Part shown: piece by piece, positions 41,075-49,278 of the stretch
Layout of the letters: every line of letters starts with the position of its first letter
Numbering within the stretch: the first letter of the stretch is position 1
Assembly: GCF_001305595.1 (NCBI RefSeq)
Contig: NZ_CP012404.1
Coordinates: 62,001-126,000, forward strand
Length of the DNA stretch: 64,000 nucleotides
Origin: Azospirillum thiophilum
GTDB taxonomy: Bacteria > Pseudomonadota > Alphaproteobacteria > Azospirillales > Azospirillaceae
Direction of reading: 5' to 3'
Notes under the pieces: generated by a model
Databases searched by the model: none
What the model was told of the DNA's origin: nothing
The model's input: the letters and a program-made list of their open reading frames with translations, nothing else
Position numbers and translations under genes: made by a program

Positions 41075-41539
41075 ATGCATGAATCCCGCCCCTGGGATCG
41101 GCAAAGAGTGAGCGCCGCGATGCCGCTGGTCACCTCCACCACCCTGCTGCCCGTTCCGGCGCGCCGCGTATGGCCGCTGGTGCGGTGGGACGGTGCAGTG
41201 GGCGACTGGTATCCAGGCGCCGTCTCGATGACCGTGGACGGAACGCAAAAGGGAGCGTTGCGGCGCCTGCGGCTCTATGACGGGTCGCCGGTGGTCCATC
41301 GGCTGGAGCATGTCAGCCGGATCGAGAACGCCTACACCTACGCTGTGATCGACGGGCCCTATCCGGTCGCCGACCTGCTGGCCCAGATCCGGCTGGGCGA
41401 CGACGGGGACGGGCGCGCCGCCCTGCACTGGACCGCCACCTTCCATCCGCTCCATGACCCGGAGGCGGAGGCCGAACGGTTCGTCCGCGATCTCTACGAT
41501 GCCGGCATGGCCCGGCTGCGCGGGCTGCTTCATCCGTGA
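41075..41539 (+). CDS. SRPBCC (START-like) family protein
   Basis: 154 aa from ATG 41075; ATG 41120 (MPLVTSTTLLPVPARRVWPL) is equally possible and gives 139 aa. The fold is recognised from VPARRVWPLVRWDGAVGDWY, then GALRRLRLYDGSPVVHRLEH and YTYAVIDGPYPVADLLAQIR. These proteins bind hydrophobic ligands or act as cyclases; function unknown. Sits 76 bp before the ketone-body operon and may be co-transcribed. Confidence 0.78.
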   Translation: MHESRPWDRQRVSAAMPLVTSTTLLPVPARRVWPLVRWDGAVGDWYPGAVSMTVDGTQKGALRRLRLYDGSPVVHRLEHVSRIENAYTYAVIDGPYPVADLLAQIRLGDDGDGRAALHWTATFHPLHDPEAEAERFVRDLYDAGMARLRGLLHP

Positions 41540-41615
41540 TGCCCGAAAACGACGCCCGAAACGACATCAGCGACGCCAAGCGTCCGACAAGAATAACCGA
41601 GGGAGCATCGTCCAA

Positions 41616-43007
41616 ATGAGTTTCCTGATCTGCGTGGGAGCGCTCGCGTTCCTGATGCTGGTCGCCTATCGGGGCTTCAGCGTCATCCTCTTCGCGCCGG
41701 TCGCGGCGCTGGGGGCCGTGCTGCTGACCGACCCGTCGGCCGTACCGCCGATCTTCACCGGCCTGTTCATGGACAAGATGGTCGGCTTCGTGAAGCTGTA
41801 CTTTCCGGTCTTCCTGCTGGGGGCGGTCTTCGGCAAGGTGATCGAGCTGTCCGGCTTCTCCAAGTCGATCGTCTCGGCCGTCATCAAGCTGGTCGGGCGC
41901 GAGCGTGCGGTGACCTCCATCGTCCTGGTCTGCCTGCTGCTGACCTATGGCGGCGTGTCGCTGTTCGTCGTGGTCTTCGCGGTCTATCCCTTCGCCGCCG
42001 AAATGTTCCGGCAAGGCGACATCCCCAAGCGCCTGATCCCCGGCGTGATCGCGCTCGGCGCCTTCACCGTCACCATGGACGCGCTGCCGGGCACGCCGCA
42101 GATCCAGAACATTATTCCCACCACCTTCTTCAAGACCGACGCCTATGCCGCCCCCTGGCTCGGCCTGATCGGCTCGGCCTTCATCCTGGCGCTGGGGCTG
42201 GTCTATCTGGAATGGCGCGTCCGCTCGGCCATCGCGCGGGGCGAGGGATACGGTAGCGGCCACAGCAACGAACCGGAGCCGGTGCCGGCGGAAGCGCTGC
42301 CCAACCCGATCCTGGCGCTGTCGCCGCTGGTCGCGGTCGGCGTGCTGAACAAGCTGTTCACGCTTGGCATCCCTAGCGTCTATGGGGCCACCAGCGAAGT
42401 GGCGCTGACCCCCGGCGCCAAGCCGCTGGTAACGCAGGTGTCGTCGGTCGCCGGCATCTGGGCGGTTGAAGGGGCGCTGCTCTGCGGCATCCTGATGGTG
42501 CTGGCCTTCGCCTGGAAGCCGGTGTCGCAGCGCTTCGCCGAAGGCACCAAGGCCGCCATCGGCGGGTCGCTGCTGGCCGCCATGAACACGGCGTCGGAAT
42601 ACGGCTTCGGTGCGGTCATCGCGGCGCTGCCGGGCTTCCTGATCATCCGCGACGCCCTGTCTGCCATCCCGAACCCGCTGGTCAACGAGGCGGTGACCGT
42701 CACCGCGCTGGCCGGCATCACCGGGTCGGCATCTGGCGGCATGAGCATCGCGCTGGCGGCGATGGCCGACCAGTTCATCACCGCGGCCAACGCCGCCGGC
42801 ATCCCGATGGAGGTGCTGCACCGCGTCGCCTCCATGGCCAGCGGCGGCATGGACACCTTGCCGCACAACGGCGCCGTCATCACCTTGCTGGGTGTCACCG
42901 GCTTGACGCACCGGCAATCCTACGGCGACATCTTTGCCGTCACCTGTATCAAGACGCTGGCGGTCTTCTTCGTGATCGCCGTCTATTACCTGACCGGGAT
43001 CGTCTGA
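41616..43007 (+). CDS. GntP-family permease for hydroxybutyrate/acetoacetate
   Basis: 463 aa from ATG 41616 after a CGAGGGAG site. 12-14 hydrophobic segments typical of the GntP carboxylate/gluconate symporter family, e.g. RGFSVILFAPVAALGAVLLT, LTYGGVSLFVVVFAVYPFAA and TASEYGFGAVIAALPGFLII. Operon partners encode a CoA-transferase and a 3-hydroxybutyrate dehydrogenase, so the substrate is very likely D-3-hydroxybutyrate or acetoacetate. First gene of a four-gene operon with gaps of only 2, 17 and 11 bp. Confidence 0.9.
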   Translation: MSFLICVGALAFLMLVAYRGFSVILFAPVAALGAVLLTDPSAVPPIFTGLFMDKMVGFVKLYFPVFLLGAVFGKVIELSGFSKSIVSAVIKLVGRERAVTSIVLVCLLLTYGGVSLFVVVFAVYPFAAEMFRQGDIPKRLIPGVIALGAFTVTMDALPGTPQIQNIIPTTFFKTDAYAAPWLGLIGSAFILALGLVYLEWRVRSAIARGEGYGSGHSNEPEPVPAEALPNPILALSPLVAVGVLNKLFTLGIPSVYGATSEVALTPGAKPLVTQVSSVAGIWAVEGALLCGILMVLAFAWKPVSQRFAEGTKAAIGGSLLAAMNTASEYGFGAVIAALPGFLIIRDALSAIPNPLVNEAVTVTALAGITGSASGGMSIALAAMADQFITAANAAGIPMEVLHRVASMASGGMDTLPHNGAVITLLGVTGLTHRQSYGDIFAVTCIKTLAVFFVIAVYYLTGIV

Positions 43008-43009
43008 TC

Positions 43010-43669
43010 ATGAAGAACAAGCTCATTTCCCTGGAAGACGCAGTCGCGCGCATTCCCGACGGTGCTTCCTTGCTGATCGGCGGCTTCATGGCCGTCGGCG
43101 GCCCCAACCGGCTGGTGGACGAGCTGATCCGCCAGGGCAAGCGCGACCTGACCATCATCGCCAACGACACCGCCCGGCCCGACAACGGGCTCGGCAAGCT
43201 GGTGGTGGAGAAGCTGGTGCGCCGGGTCGTCACCAGCCACATCGGGCTGAACCCCGAGACGCAGAAGCAGATGATCTCCGGCGCCATCGAGGTCGAGCTG
43301 GTGCCGCAGGGCACGCTGGCCGAGCGCATCCGCGCCGGCGGCGTCGGATTGGGCGGCGTGCTGACCCCCACCGGCGTCGGCACGACGGTGGAGGAGGGCA
43401 AGCGCACGGTCGAGATCGACGGCACGACCTATCTGCTGGAAATGCCGATCAAGGCCGATTTCGCGCTGGTCGCCGCCAAGCAGGCCGACCTGTACGGCAA
43501 CCTCACCTATGCGTTGACCGCCCGCAACTTCAACCCGCTGATGGCGATGGCCGGCGCCACCGTGATCGCCGAGGCCGAGGACATCCTGCCGGTCGGCTGC
43601 ATTCCGCCCGACGCGGTTATGACGCCGTCGGTGCTGGTCGACCACATCGTCACCGCCAAGCCGCGCTGA
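43010..43669 (+). CDS. 3-oxoacid CoA-transferase subunit A
   Basis: 219 aa, alpha subunit of family I CoA-transferases (AtoD/ScoA/PcaI type). Glycine-rich CoA-site GASLLIGGFMAVGGPNRLVD, then IIANDTARPDNGLGKLV and GTLAERIRAGGVGLGGVLTP. Activates acetoacetate with CoA from succinyl-CoA or acetyl-CoA, together with subunit B. Starts 2 bp after the permease stop. Confidence 0.93.
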   Translation: MKNKLISLEDAVARIPDGASLLIGGFMAVGGPNRLVDELIRQGKRDLTIIANDTARPDNGLGKLVVEKLVRRVVTSHIGLNPETQKQMISGAIEVELVPQGTLAERIRAGGVGLGGVLTPTGVGTTVEEGKRTVEIDGTTYLLEMPIKADFALVAAKQADLYGNLTYALTARNFNPLMAMAGATVIAEAEDILPVGCIPPDAVMTPSVLVDHIVTAKPR

Positions 43670-43686
43670 TCGGGGAGTAGAAAGCC

Positions 43687-44334
<648 letters not shown>

Positions 44335-44345
44335 GGGTAAGAAGA

Positions 44346-45134
44346 ATGACCAATCTGAAGGGGAAGGCCGCGCTCGTCACTGGGTCCACCAGCGGGATCG
44401 GCCTTGGAATCGCACGGCAATTGGCGGCGCAGGGCGCCGACCTGATGCTGAACGGCTTCGGCGACGCGTCCTACATCGCGGAGCTGTGCCAATCGCTGTC
44501 GGCGGAATTCGGCGTCCGTGTCGCCCACAACGGCGCCGACATGTCGAAGCCGGCGGAGATCGAGGCGATGGTCGCCGCGACCGAGACGGCCTATGGCCGG
44601 CTGGACGTGCTGGTCAACAATGCCGGCATCCAGCATGTGTCGCCTGTCGATGCCTTCCCGGTGGAACGGTGGGATGCGGTGATCGCCATCAACCTGTCGG
44701 CCGTCTTCCACGGTACCCGCGCAGCATTGCCGGGCATGAAGGCGCGCGGCTGGGGCCGCGTCATCAACATCGCTTCGGTCCACGGGCTGGTGGCATCGGT
44801 CAACAAGTCGGCCTACGTCGCCGCCAAGCATGGCGTGATCGGGCTGACCAAGGTTACGGCGCTGGAACTGGCGGAGACGGGCATCACCTGCAACGCCATC
44901 TGTCCGGGCTGGGTGCTGACACCTCTGGTGCAGAAGCAGATCGACGCGCTCGCCGCAAGCCGCGGCGTGTCGATCGAGGAGGCCGGGCGCGAACTCCTGA
45001 GCGAGAAGCAGCCGTCAAAGTCCTTCGTCACGCCGGAACAGCTGGGCGAACTGGCGGTGTTCCTGTGCTCCGACGCGGCCGGAAACATGCGCGGTGCGGC
45101 GCTGACCATGGATGGCGGCTGGACGGCGCAGTGA
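44346..45134 (+). CDS. bdhA: 3-hydroxybutyrate dehydrogenase
   Basis: 262 aa short-chain dehydrogenase from ATG 44346. NAD motif ALVTGSTSGIGLGIARQLAA, NNAGIQHVSPVDAFPVERWD (NNAGIQH is typical of 3-hydroxybutyrate dehydrogenases), catalytic Ser-Tyr-Lys in INIASVHGLVASVNKSAYVAAK, and ICPGWVLTPLVQKQI with the diagnostic Trp-Val-x-Thr-Pro-Leu-Val. Oxidises D-3-hydroxybutyrate to acetoacetate, which the CoA-transferase then activates. Links to use of PHB breakdown products or external ketone bodies. Confidence 0.94.
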   Translation: MTNLKGKAALVTGSTSGIGLGIARQLAAQGADLMLNGFGDASYIAELCQSLSAEFGVRVAHNGADMSKPAEIEAMVAATETAYGRLDVLVNNAGIQHVSPVDAFPVERWDAVIAINLSAVFHGTRAALPGMKARGWGRVINIASVHGLVASVNKSAYVAAKHGVIGLTKVTALELAETGITCNAICPGWVLTPLVQKQIDALAASRGVSIEEAGRELLSEKQPSKSFVTPEQLGELAVFLCSDAAGNMRGAALTMDGGWTAQ

Positions 45135-45142
45135 GGTCGTCG

Positions 45143-45173
45143 GGGGTGGGCCGCAAGGCCTGCCCCGCTTTTT
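45143..45173 (+). terminator. Intrinsic terminator after the ketone-body operon
   Basis: 10-bp stem GGGGTGGGCC/GGCCTGCCCC with two G-T pairs, a GCAA tetraloop, then GCTTTTTC. Lies 8 bp past the bdhA stop and abuts the convergent RHH gene. Confidence 0.8.
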
Positions 45174-45553
45174 CAGTTGCCGCTGGATGCGGGAATCGTG
45201 TCGAACGGGGTGGCGATGAAGGGACGGCCCTGACCATGACCGGCACGGGCGTGGCCGCGTTCCGTTGCCGCCTGTCGGTAATAGCCGACAACGAATACGC
45301 GCAGTGCGTTGGCGAGCGATACGCCGGATTGGGCGGTACGGCGACTCTGCTGTTCCATCCGTTCGCGGACATCGGCGCACAATTCGTCCACCGTCAGATC
45401 TTCTCGGTGACAAATTTCATCGAGCCCTTCCCAATAGGATGGCTCCAACCTGACCGTGAATTCACGCCCGGACAATCTCAGCGTGCGGGATGTCAATGAG
45501 GCGACGCCCATGGATTGACCAACGCAAGCAGAACTGTTCCCGTCGCTTGACAT
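45173..45553 (-). CDS. Ribbon-helix-helix domain protein (RHH_4-like), copy 1
   Basis: 126 aa from ATG 45551-45553 (AGGA upstream; later ATG 45511 also possible). RHH_4-type core: SRTLRLSGREFTVRLEPSYW followed by EGLDEICHREDLTVDELCAD, then SLANALRVFVVGYYRQAA. The C-terminal 25 residues are a His/Gly-rich tail. Binds DNA or acts in arylsulfate-type accessory roles; target unknown. Paralogous to the divergent protein at 48947-49237, so the two bracket the YcaO/TfuA/Crp genes. Confidence 0.75.
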   Translation of the reverse strand: MSSDGNSSACVGQSMGVASLTSRTLRLSGREFTVRLEPSYWEGLDEICHREDLTVDELCADVRERMEQQSRRTAQSGVSLANALRVFVVGYYRQAATERGHARAGHGQGRPFIATPFDTIPASSGN

Positions 45554-45659
45554 GCCGAAAAATCCTCGTACTACCTGTGCGATCTCCCCACCGCCCACAC
45601 ACTATAACGCGACCACAACCGGTTTTGGGAACAAAACTTTAGGCAGGTAAGGATTCCCC

Positions 45660-46370
45660 CTAAGGAGAACGTTCGGGATCTCCGGCCATGTCCTTGAGAA
45701 GAGACAGGTCGTTGATGACGATAAACCCTTTGGCATATGTCACTGCGCCTGTCTTGCGCAGGGCGCCCAGGCACTTGTTCACCATCTCGCGGGTGACGCC
45801 CAGCATGTTGGCGAGCGCTTCCTGCGACAGCGGCAGGGTCAGGCGCAGACCCGTCGGAGTCGCCTGCCCATAGCTCTCGGACAGCAGCAGCAGGCGGCGG
45901 GCAAGCCGGCGGGGTACATCGTGGAAAACAGCGTCCTCGATGTTCTCCGACACCCAGCGCAGCCGCTCGCACAGGACAACCATCATGCGGGTACACAGGC
46001 GCGGATGGCGTTCCAAGAAGGGGATGAAGTCGGCGCGGTCGATACGGTAGAGGTCGACCGGACGCAGGGCGACCGCGGCGGCCATCCGCTCCCGTCCGTC
46101 GATAAGCCCGATCTCGCCCAGGACGTCGCCGACCTCCAGGATGTTGAGCAGCATGGTCTTGCCGTCTGCCGAGGAGGTCCGTATGGCGATCTGCCCCTTC
46201 AGCACCGCAAAGAGGCAGTCGCCTGGATCACCCTTGTCGAAGATGATCTGCTCGGCGTCGAAGCGGGCGATGCGCCCCAGCCCCAGCAACTCCGCCATCT
46301 GTCCGGAATCGAGCTCTCCGAGCAGTCGGTTGCGCCGCAACACTGCCGCGATATCGATCGGCGCGTTCAT
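45660..46370 (-). CDS. Crp/Fnr-family transcriptional regulator
   Basis: 236 aa. Cyclic-nucleotide-binding domain about residues 15-130, with GDVLGEIGLIDGRERMAAAVA: Glu and Arg of the phosphate-binding cassette are kept (E. coli GELGLF...RSA). No N-terminal Cys cluster, so not an oxygen-sensing FNR. HTH: LPLSQEALANMLGVTREMVN KCLGAL, where Arg and Glu of the recognition helix align with CRP Arg180/Glu181, which read GTGA. Lies 77 bp after tfuA in the same direction. A perfect TGTGA-N6-TCACA site in front of the operon is its obvious target. Confidence 0.9.
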   Translation of the reverse strand: MNAPIDIAAVLRRNRLLGELDSGQMAELLGLGRIARFDAEQIIFDKGDPGDCLFAVLKGQIAIRTSSADGKTMLLNILEVGDVLGEIGLIDGRERMAAAVALRPVDLYRIDRADFIPFLERHPRLCTRMMVVLCERLRWVSENIEDAVFHDVPRRLARRLLLLSESYGQATPTGLRLTLPLSQEALANMLGVTREMVNKCLGALRKTGAVTYAKGFIVINDLSLLKDMAGDPERSP

Positions 46371-46447
46371 TCGTCCGTCCAGACACCGTTTTGCCCCACA
46401 ATGGCGGCATTCGCCACTGCAGCGCGATCAGTGTAGCCGATACGCTC

Positions 46448-47212
46448 TCACATCGCGAGCGATCCGGCGGGCGCGGTGGTGTCCCGGAGGGCCCGGTCCC
46501 ACAGGACGGTGTGCTCGAAGTGGAAGCGGGCTTCCGGCATGGCGTCGTTGGCCGGCGCGCGGCCCAGCCGGCGCGCGATCTGGCGTAGCATCGCCTTGGC
46601 GTCATCCCGCTTCTGGTCGAAACGGCCTTGCGGTAGCCATGTCCGGAAGGCGGTCAATTCGGCAGCAGGCAGGCCGATGTCGCTCCCCAGCCGCAGCATT
46701 CGGCCATAGCCGCGTTCACGGTAGGGCAGTTCCTTGGCGATGGATTCGAGGCGCAATGCCGTTTCAGCGGTCACCACGCGCTCGGACACCGCGTCCGACA
46801 GGGTGCGGCGGATGTTGACCATCGCTTCCGACAGGGCGGTGTAACCCAATTCGGCGGGGCCATGGATCACCGCCACCTCGTCATCATCCTCCAGCCGCCC
46901 GTCGCGGTAGGCTTCGAAGACGGCGCCGACGCCGATCATGCCGAACGGATACAATTCGGCTGCGCGCAACGCCCCCATGCTGGAGGCGCCGAACACCGGG
47001 ATGCCGGCATGGATGGCGTAGAGGATTTCCTTGTGCCAGACCGACGGCACGCTTTCGAAGAAGCCGTCGACGATCCCGATGGCAGCCGGCTTTTCCGCGC
47101 ACAGCCGCAGCACGTCGCCTTGGGCGACCGGCGGCAGGTAGGTGGCGTCGAGAAGCGCCGCCGCGTCCTCGTGCGGCAGGGTGGGGCCGAGAAAAACATA
47201 GACGCCGCTCAT
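46448..47212 (-). CDS. TfuA-like protein
   Basis: 254 aa. TfuA family (PF07812) motifs: VYVFLGPTLPHEDAAALLDA, AIGIVDGFFESVPSVWHKEI, then AGIPVFGASSMGALRAAELY (the conserved G-x-S-S-M-G-A-L-R-A-A-E) and VFEAYRDGRLEDDDEVAVIH. TfuA partners YcaO enzymes in replacing a backbone amide oxygen by sulfur (thioamides in RiPPs and in methyl-CoM reductase). Its ATG overlaps the YcaO stop by 4 bp. The C-terminal 70 residues are helical and less conserved. Confidence 0.9.
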   Translation of the reverse strand: MSGVYVFLGPTLPHEDAAALLDATYLPPVAQGDVLRLCAEKPAAIGIVDGFFESVPSVWHKEILYAIHAGIPVFGASSMGALRAAELYPFGMIGVGAVFEAYRDGRLEDDDEVAVIHGPAELGYTALSEAMVNIRRTLSDAVSERVVTAETALRLESIAKELPYRERGYGRMLRLGSDIGLPAAELTAFRTWLPQGRFDQKRDDAKAMLRQIARRLGRAPANDAMPEARFHFEHTVLWDRALRDTTAPAGSLAM

Positions 47213-48570
47213 GCCGCCTTCTCCATCGAATGGGAGCCGAGCGCACGCAGGCCGCGGTCACCCAGCAGGTAATCGGGGGATTCGTCGGCACCCTCCAGTC
47301 CCGGGACGACGACGCGCACGACGGGGATGCCGAATTCGGGCTTGGTCAGGTCGATGGCCACGGCCTCCTCGATGCCAGCGGCGCGCAACCGGTCCAACTG
47401 GTGGGCCAGGTCGGCCTCGATGGTGGGGGCGGTGCGGGTCGGGCAGTCTGAGAAGGAGCGCCGGCCGGTGCCGCCGGTGATGGCGGCCTTCCAGCGGGCA
47501 TGATGGACAGGGTCGAGGTGACGTTCGTATTCGGCGCGCGGCATGTCGTCGCGGGCGCCTGCGATGAAGGTCAGGCGGCTCTGCGCCGCCTCGGTCAGGG
47601 CACGGGACAGGGCGATCTCGCGTGCGGCGTGGCATCCCATGCCGGTGGCTGGGCGGATGGAGTGCTGTGGCAACTCCTCACGCTCGACGATGCGGCAGAG
47701 GAAGGCCGGTAGGCCGATGTCGCTGGTGGTCTCCCACACGCCGACGGCGACGCCGGCCGTCTCGAACCGGTCGATCAACGAACGGCAGACCGGGTCGTCG
47801 ATGCTGTCCAGGTCGATGCGCGTCGCCGTCTGGGTTGCGGGGCCGGCCAGACGCCACAGGGTGGTTGCGTCGCGCTCCACCAACTCGGTGATGGCATGGC
47901 TGATTGCCTCCATCTTGTGGTTGCCTGAGGCCAGCCCGTTGGACCCTGCCAGGAAAGCACCGTTGCCGGGAGCCATCGGCACTGTGAAATTCAGGTGGAC
48001 CATCTCGAACGGTACCCATTTCGGGCCACCGTTCAGCAGATCCTGCCCCTCGATCCACAGGATGGGGCTATGCGGATTGAAGCTGCTCGTCGACAGCCGG
48101 GGCAGGCGGTCGACGTCCACCACCGGATGGGTCCAGCGCAGCTCCTCGAAGCTGGCGAACTTCAGTGGCAGGGTGATGCGTTCGGCATGGTAGCTCTCGA
48201 TCGATTCCATGACCCCCGATGCCTTGGCGGCGGCGAGCGTCACCCCCTTGCCCTGCGACACCGAAACGGAGCGCGAATTTGGTCGCGTCACCATCACCAC
48301 CGGTATGCCGATGGCATCCAGCCCGGTGACGTTGGCGACCCGGGTGATCCCCATGATCGGCAGGAACGGGGTGACCCGCGCCAGGGTCCGTTCGGGCGCC
48401 ATGACCCGGTGGGTGCCGACCGTGTGGGCCTTCACCGCATCCGAGACCGAGGCTTTGACATCGAGCAGATCGAAGGGCATCGCGGCTTGTCCGGGGCGGA
48501 GGAATATCGAAGGGGGCATCCCGTTCCCGGGTCCGTGGCCGGTCAGCGCCTTGCCGGTGCTGGTGGCCAC
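47209..48570 (-). CDS. YcaO-domain protein (TfuA-associated)
   Basis: 453 aa if started at GTG 48570; ATGs at 48519 and 48480 are alternatives and no start has a clear ribosome site. YcaO ATP-binding pieces: SVSVSQGKGVTLAAAKASGV with E122/E125, and GLASGNHKMEAISHAITELV with E221, E229, E232 and D234. ATP is used to activate a peptide amide for attack; with TfuA the expected product is a thioamide. No C-terminal PxPxP, the mark of azoline-forming YcaOs, again favouring the TfuA-dependent class. The substrate is unknown; the 65-aa protein encoded 29 bp upstream is the best candidate. Confidence 0.9.
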   Translation of the reverse strand: MATSTGKALTGHGPGNGMPPSIFLRPGQAAMPFDLLDVKASVSDAVKAHTVGTHRVMAPERTLARVTPFLPIMGITRVANVTGLDAIGIPVVMVTRPNSRSVSVSQGKGVTLAAAKASGVMESIESYHAERITLPLKFASFEELRWTHPVVDVDRLPRLSTSSFNPHSPILWIEGQDLLNGGPKWVPFEMVHLNFTVPMAPGNGAFLAGSNGLASGNHKMEAISHAITELVERDATTLWRLAGPATQTATRIDLDSIDDPVCRSLIDRFETAGVAVGVWETTSDIGLPAFLCRIVEREELPQHSIRPATGMGCHAAREIALSRALTEAAQSRLTFIAGARDDMPRAEYERHLDPVHHARWKAAITGGTGRRSFSDCPTRTAPTIEADLAHQLDRLRAAGIEEAVAIDLTKPEFGIPVVRVVVPGLEGADESPDYLLGDRGLRALGSHSMEKAA

Positions 48571-48599
48571 GGTCCGAAGAACAGAAACCGGGAACCTGA

Positions 48600-48797
48600 T
48601 CAGGCGCCCGGGGCGATCATGGTGCGAGCGGCTTCATGGTCGGCGGTTTCGAAGCCGGCGCGGTCGCCCGAACGGATATGGGTACGGGCCGTGGCGATGG
48701 CGGTGTCGGCGATTTCCGAGACGCCGTGCGCGGTTACGGAATAGAGACGGCCATCGGCGCCACGGATCATCGAAGCCTGGGAGATCGAAACGTTCAT
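48600..48797 (-). CDS. Small protein upstream of YcaO/TfuA, candidate substrate
   Basis: 65 aa from ATG 48795-48797, with AAGGAAAAG 9 nt upstream. Sequence opens MNVSISQASMIRGADGRLYS and continues VTAHGVSEIADTAIATARTH. It has no Cys, six Thr and six Ser, and a hydrophilic C-terminus (TADHEAARTMIAPGA). No known domain. First cistron of the operon and next to ycaO, the usual place for a RiPP precursor, but without a recognisable leader/core boundary. It could equally be a partner protein. Existence is well supported; role is inference. Confidence 0.65.
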   Translation of the reverse strand: MNVSISQASMIRGADGRLYSVTAHGVSEIADTAIATARTHIRSGDRAGFETADHEAARTMIAPGA

Positions 48798-48858
48798 TGA
48801 ACTTTTCCTTGGGAAGTTTGATGACGGGAAAACTCTTCGCATTCGAAGGGGTGGGCGG

Positions 48859-48876
48859 CTGTGAAGAACTTCACAG
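48859..48876. promoter_or_regulatory. Perfect CRP-type site TGTGA-N6-TCACA
   Basis: CTGTGAAG-AA-CTTCACAG, 8-bp perfect arms; TGTGA at 48860-48864 and TCACA at 48871-48875. Centred about 70 bp before the small-protein/YcaO operon start and 80 bp before the divergent RHH start, fitting class I type activation in both directions or joint repression. The operon itself encodes a Crp/Fnr protein. Confidence 0.75.
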
Positions 48877-48946
48877 TGCGGGGGACGGGGTCGGTGTAGA
48901 TAGCCCCTCTACTTTCTCATTCCGTTCGGTACCGGAGAGCGGCCCG

Positions 48947-49237
48947 ATGCAGCTTCAAAAGAAATCCTTCGAAGACATGGCGTACGGCCCCGATCTGCGT
49001 AGCCTCATGGTGTGGCCGTCGGTGGCTTCGCGCACGATCCCGTTGACCGACCGGCGTGCGAAGCTCCGTCTGGAAATGGCGATCTGGAGCGGACTGGACG
49101 AGATTTCTAAGAAAGAGGAACGGCCGGTCCGTGATCTTTGCCAGGAGGTCGATTCCTCGCGGCCGTCGACGATCCCGTTGACCAGTGCGATTCGCAGCTA
49201 TGTGCTGGATTATTTCAGGCAGACGGGCGCCCGCTAA
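48947..49237 (+). CDS. Ribbon-helix-helix domain protein (RHH_4-like), copy 2
   Basis: 96 aa from ATG 48947 (GGAGAG upstream). Core: VASRTIPLTDRRAKLRLEMA then IWSGLDEISKKEERPVRDLC, and SAIRSYVLDYFRQTGAR, parallel to the copy at 45173-45553 (SRT-LRL...W-GLDEI...V-DLC...AlR-fv--YfRQ). The first 25 residues differ. Divergent from the YcaO operon across the CRP-type site. DNA binding expected; partners unknown. Confidence 0.75.
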   Translation: MQLQKKSFEDMAYGPDLRSLMVWPSVASRTIPLTDRRAKLRLEMAIWSGLDEISKKEERPVRDLCQEVDSSRPSTIPLTSAIRSYVLDYFRQTGAR

Positions 49238-49278
49238 GCAGATTTCACCAAGCCTATGGCCCGCTGGAGAAATTTTCC

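Noticed and set aside
45647..45655. Isolated GTAAGGAT near the Crp/Fnr gene
   Set aside because: Core only, no C-run, 24 kb from the origin; expected by chance.
45660..46370. Oxygen-sensing FNR protein
   Set aside because: No N-terminal cysteine cluster for an Fe-S centre; the cyclic-nucleotide pocket residues are kept instead.
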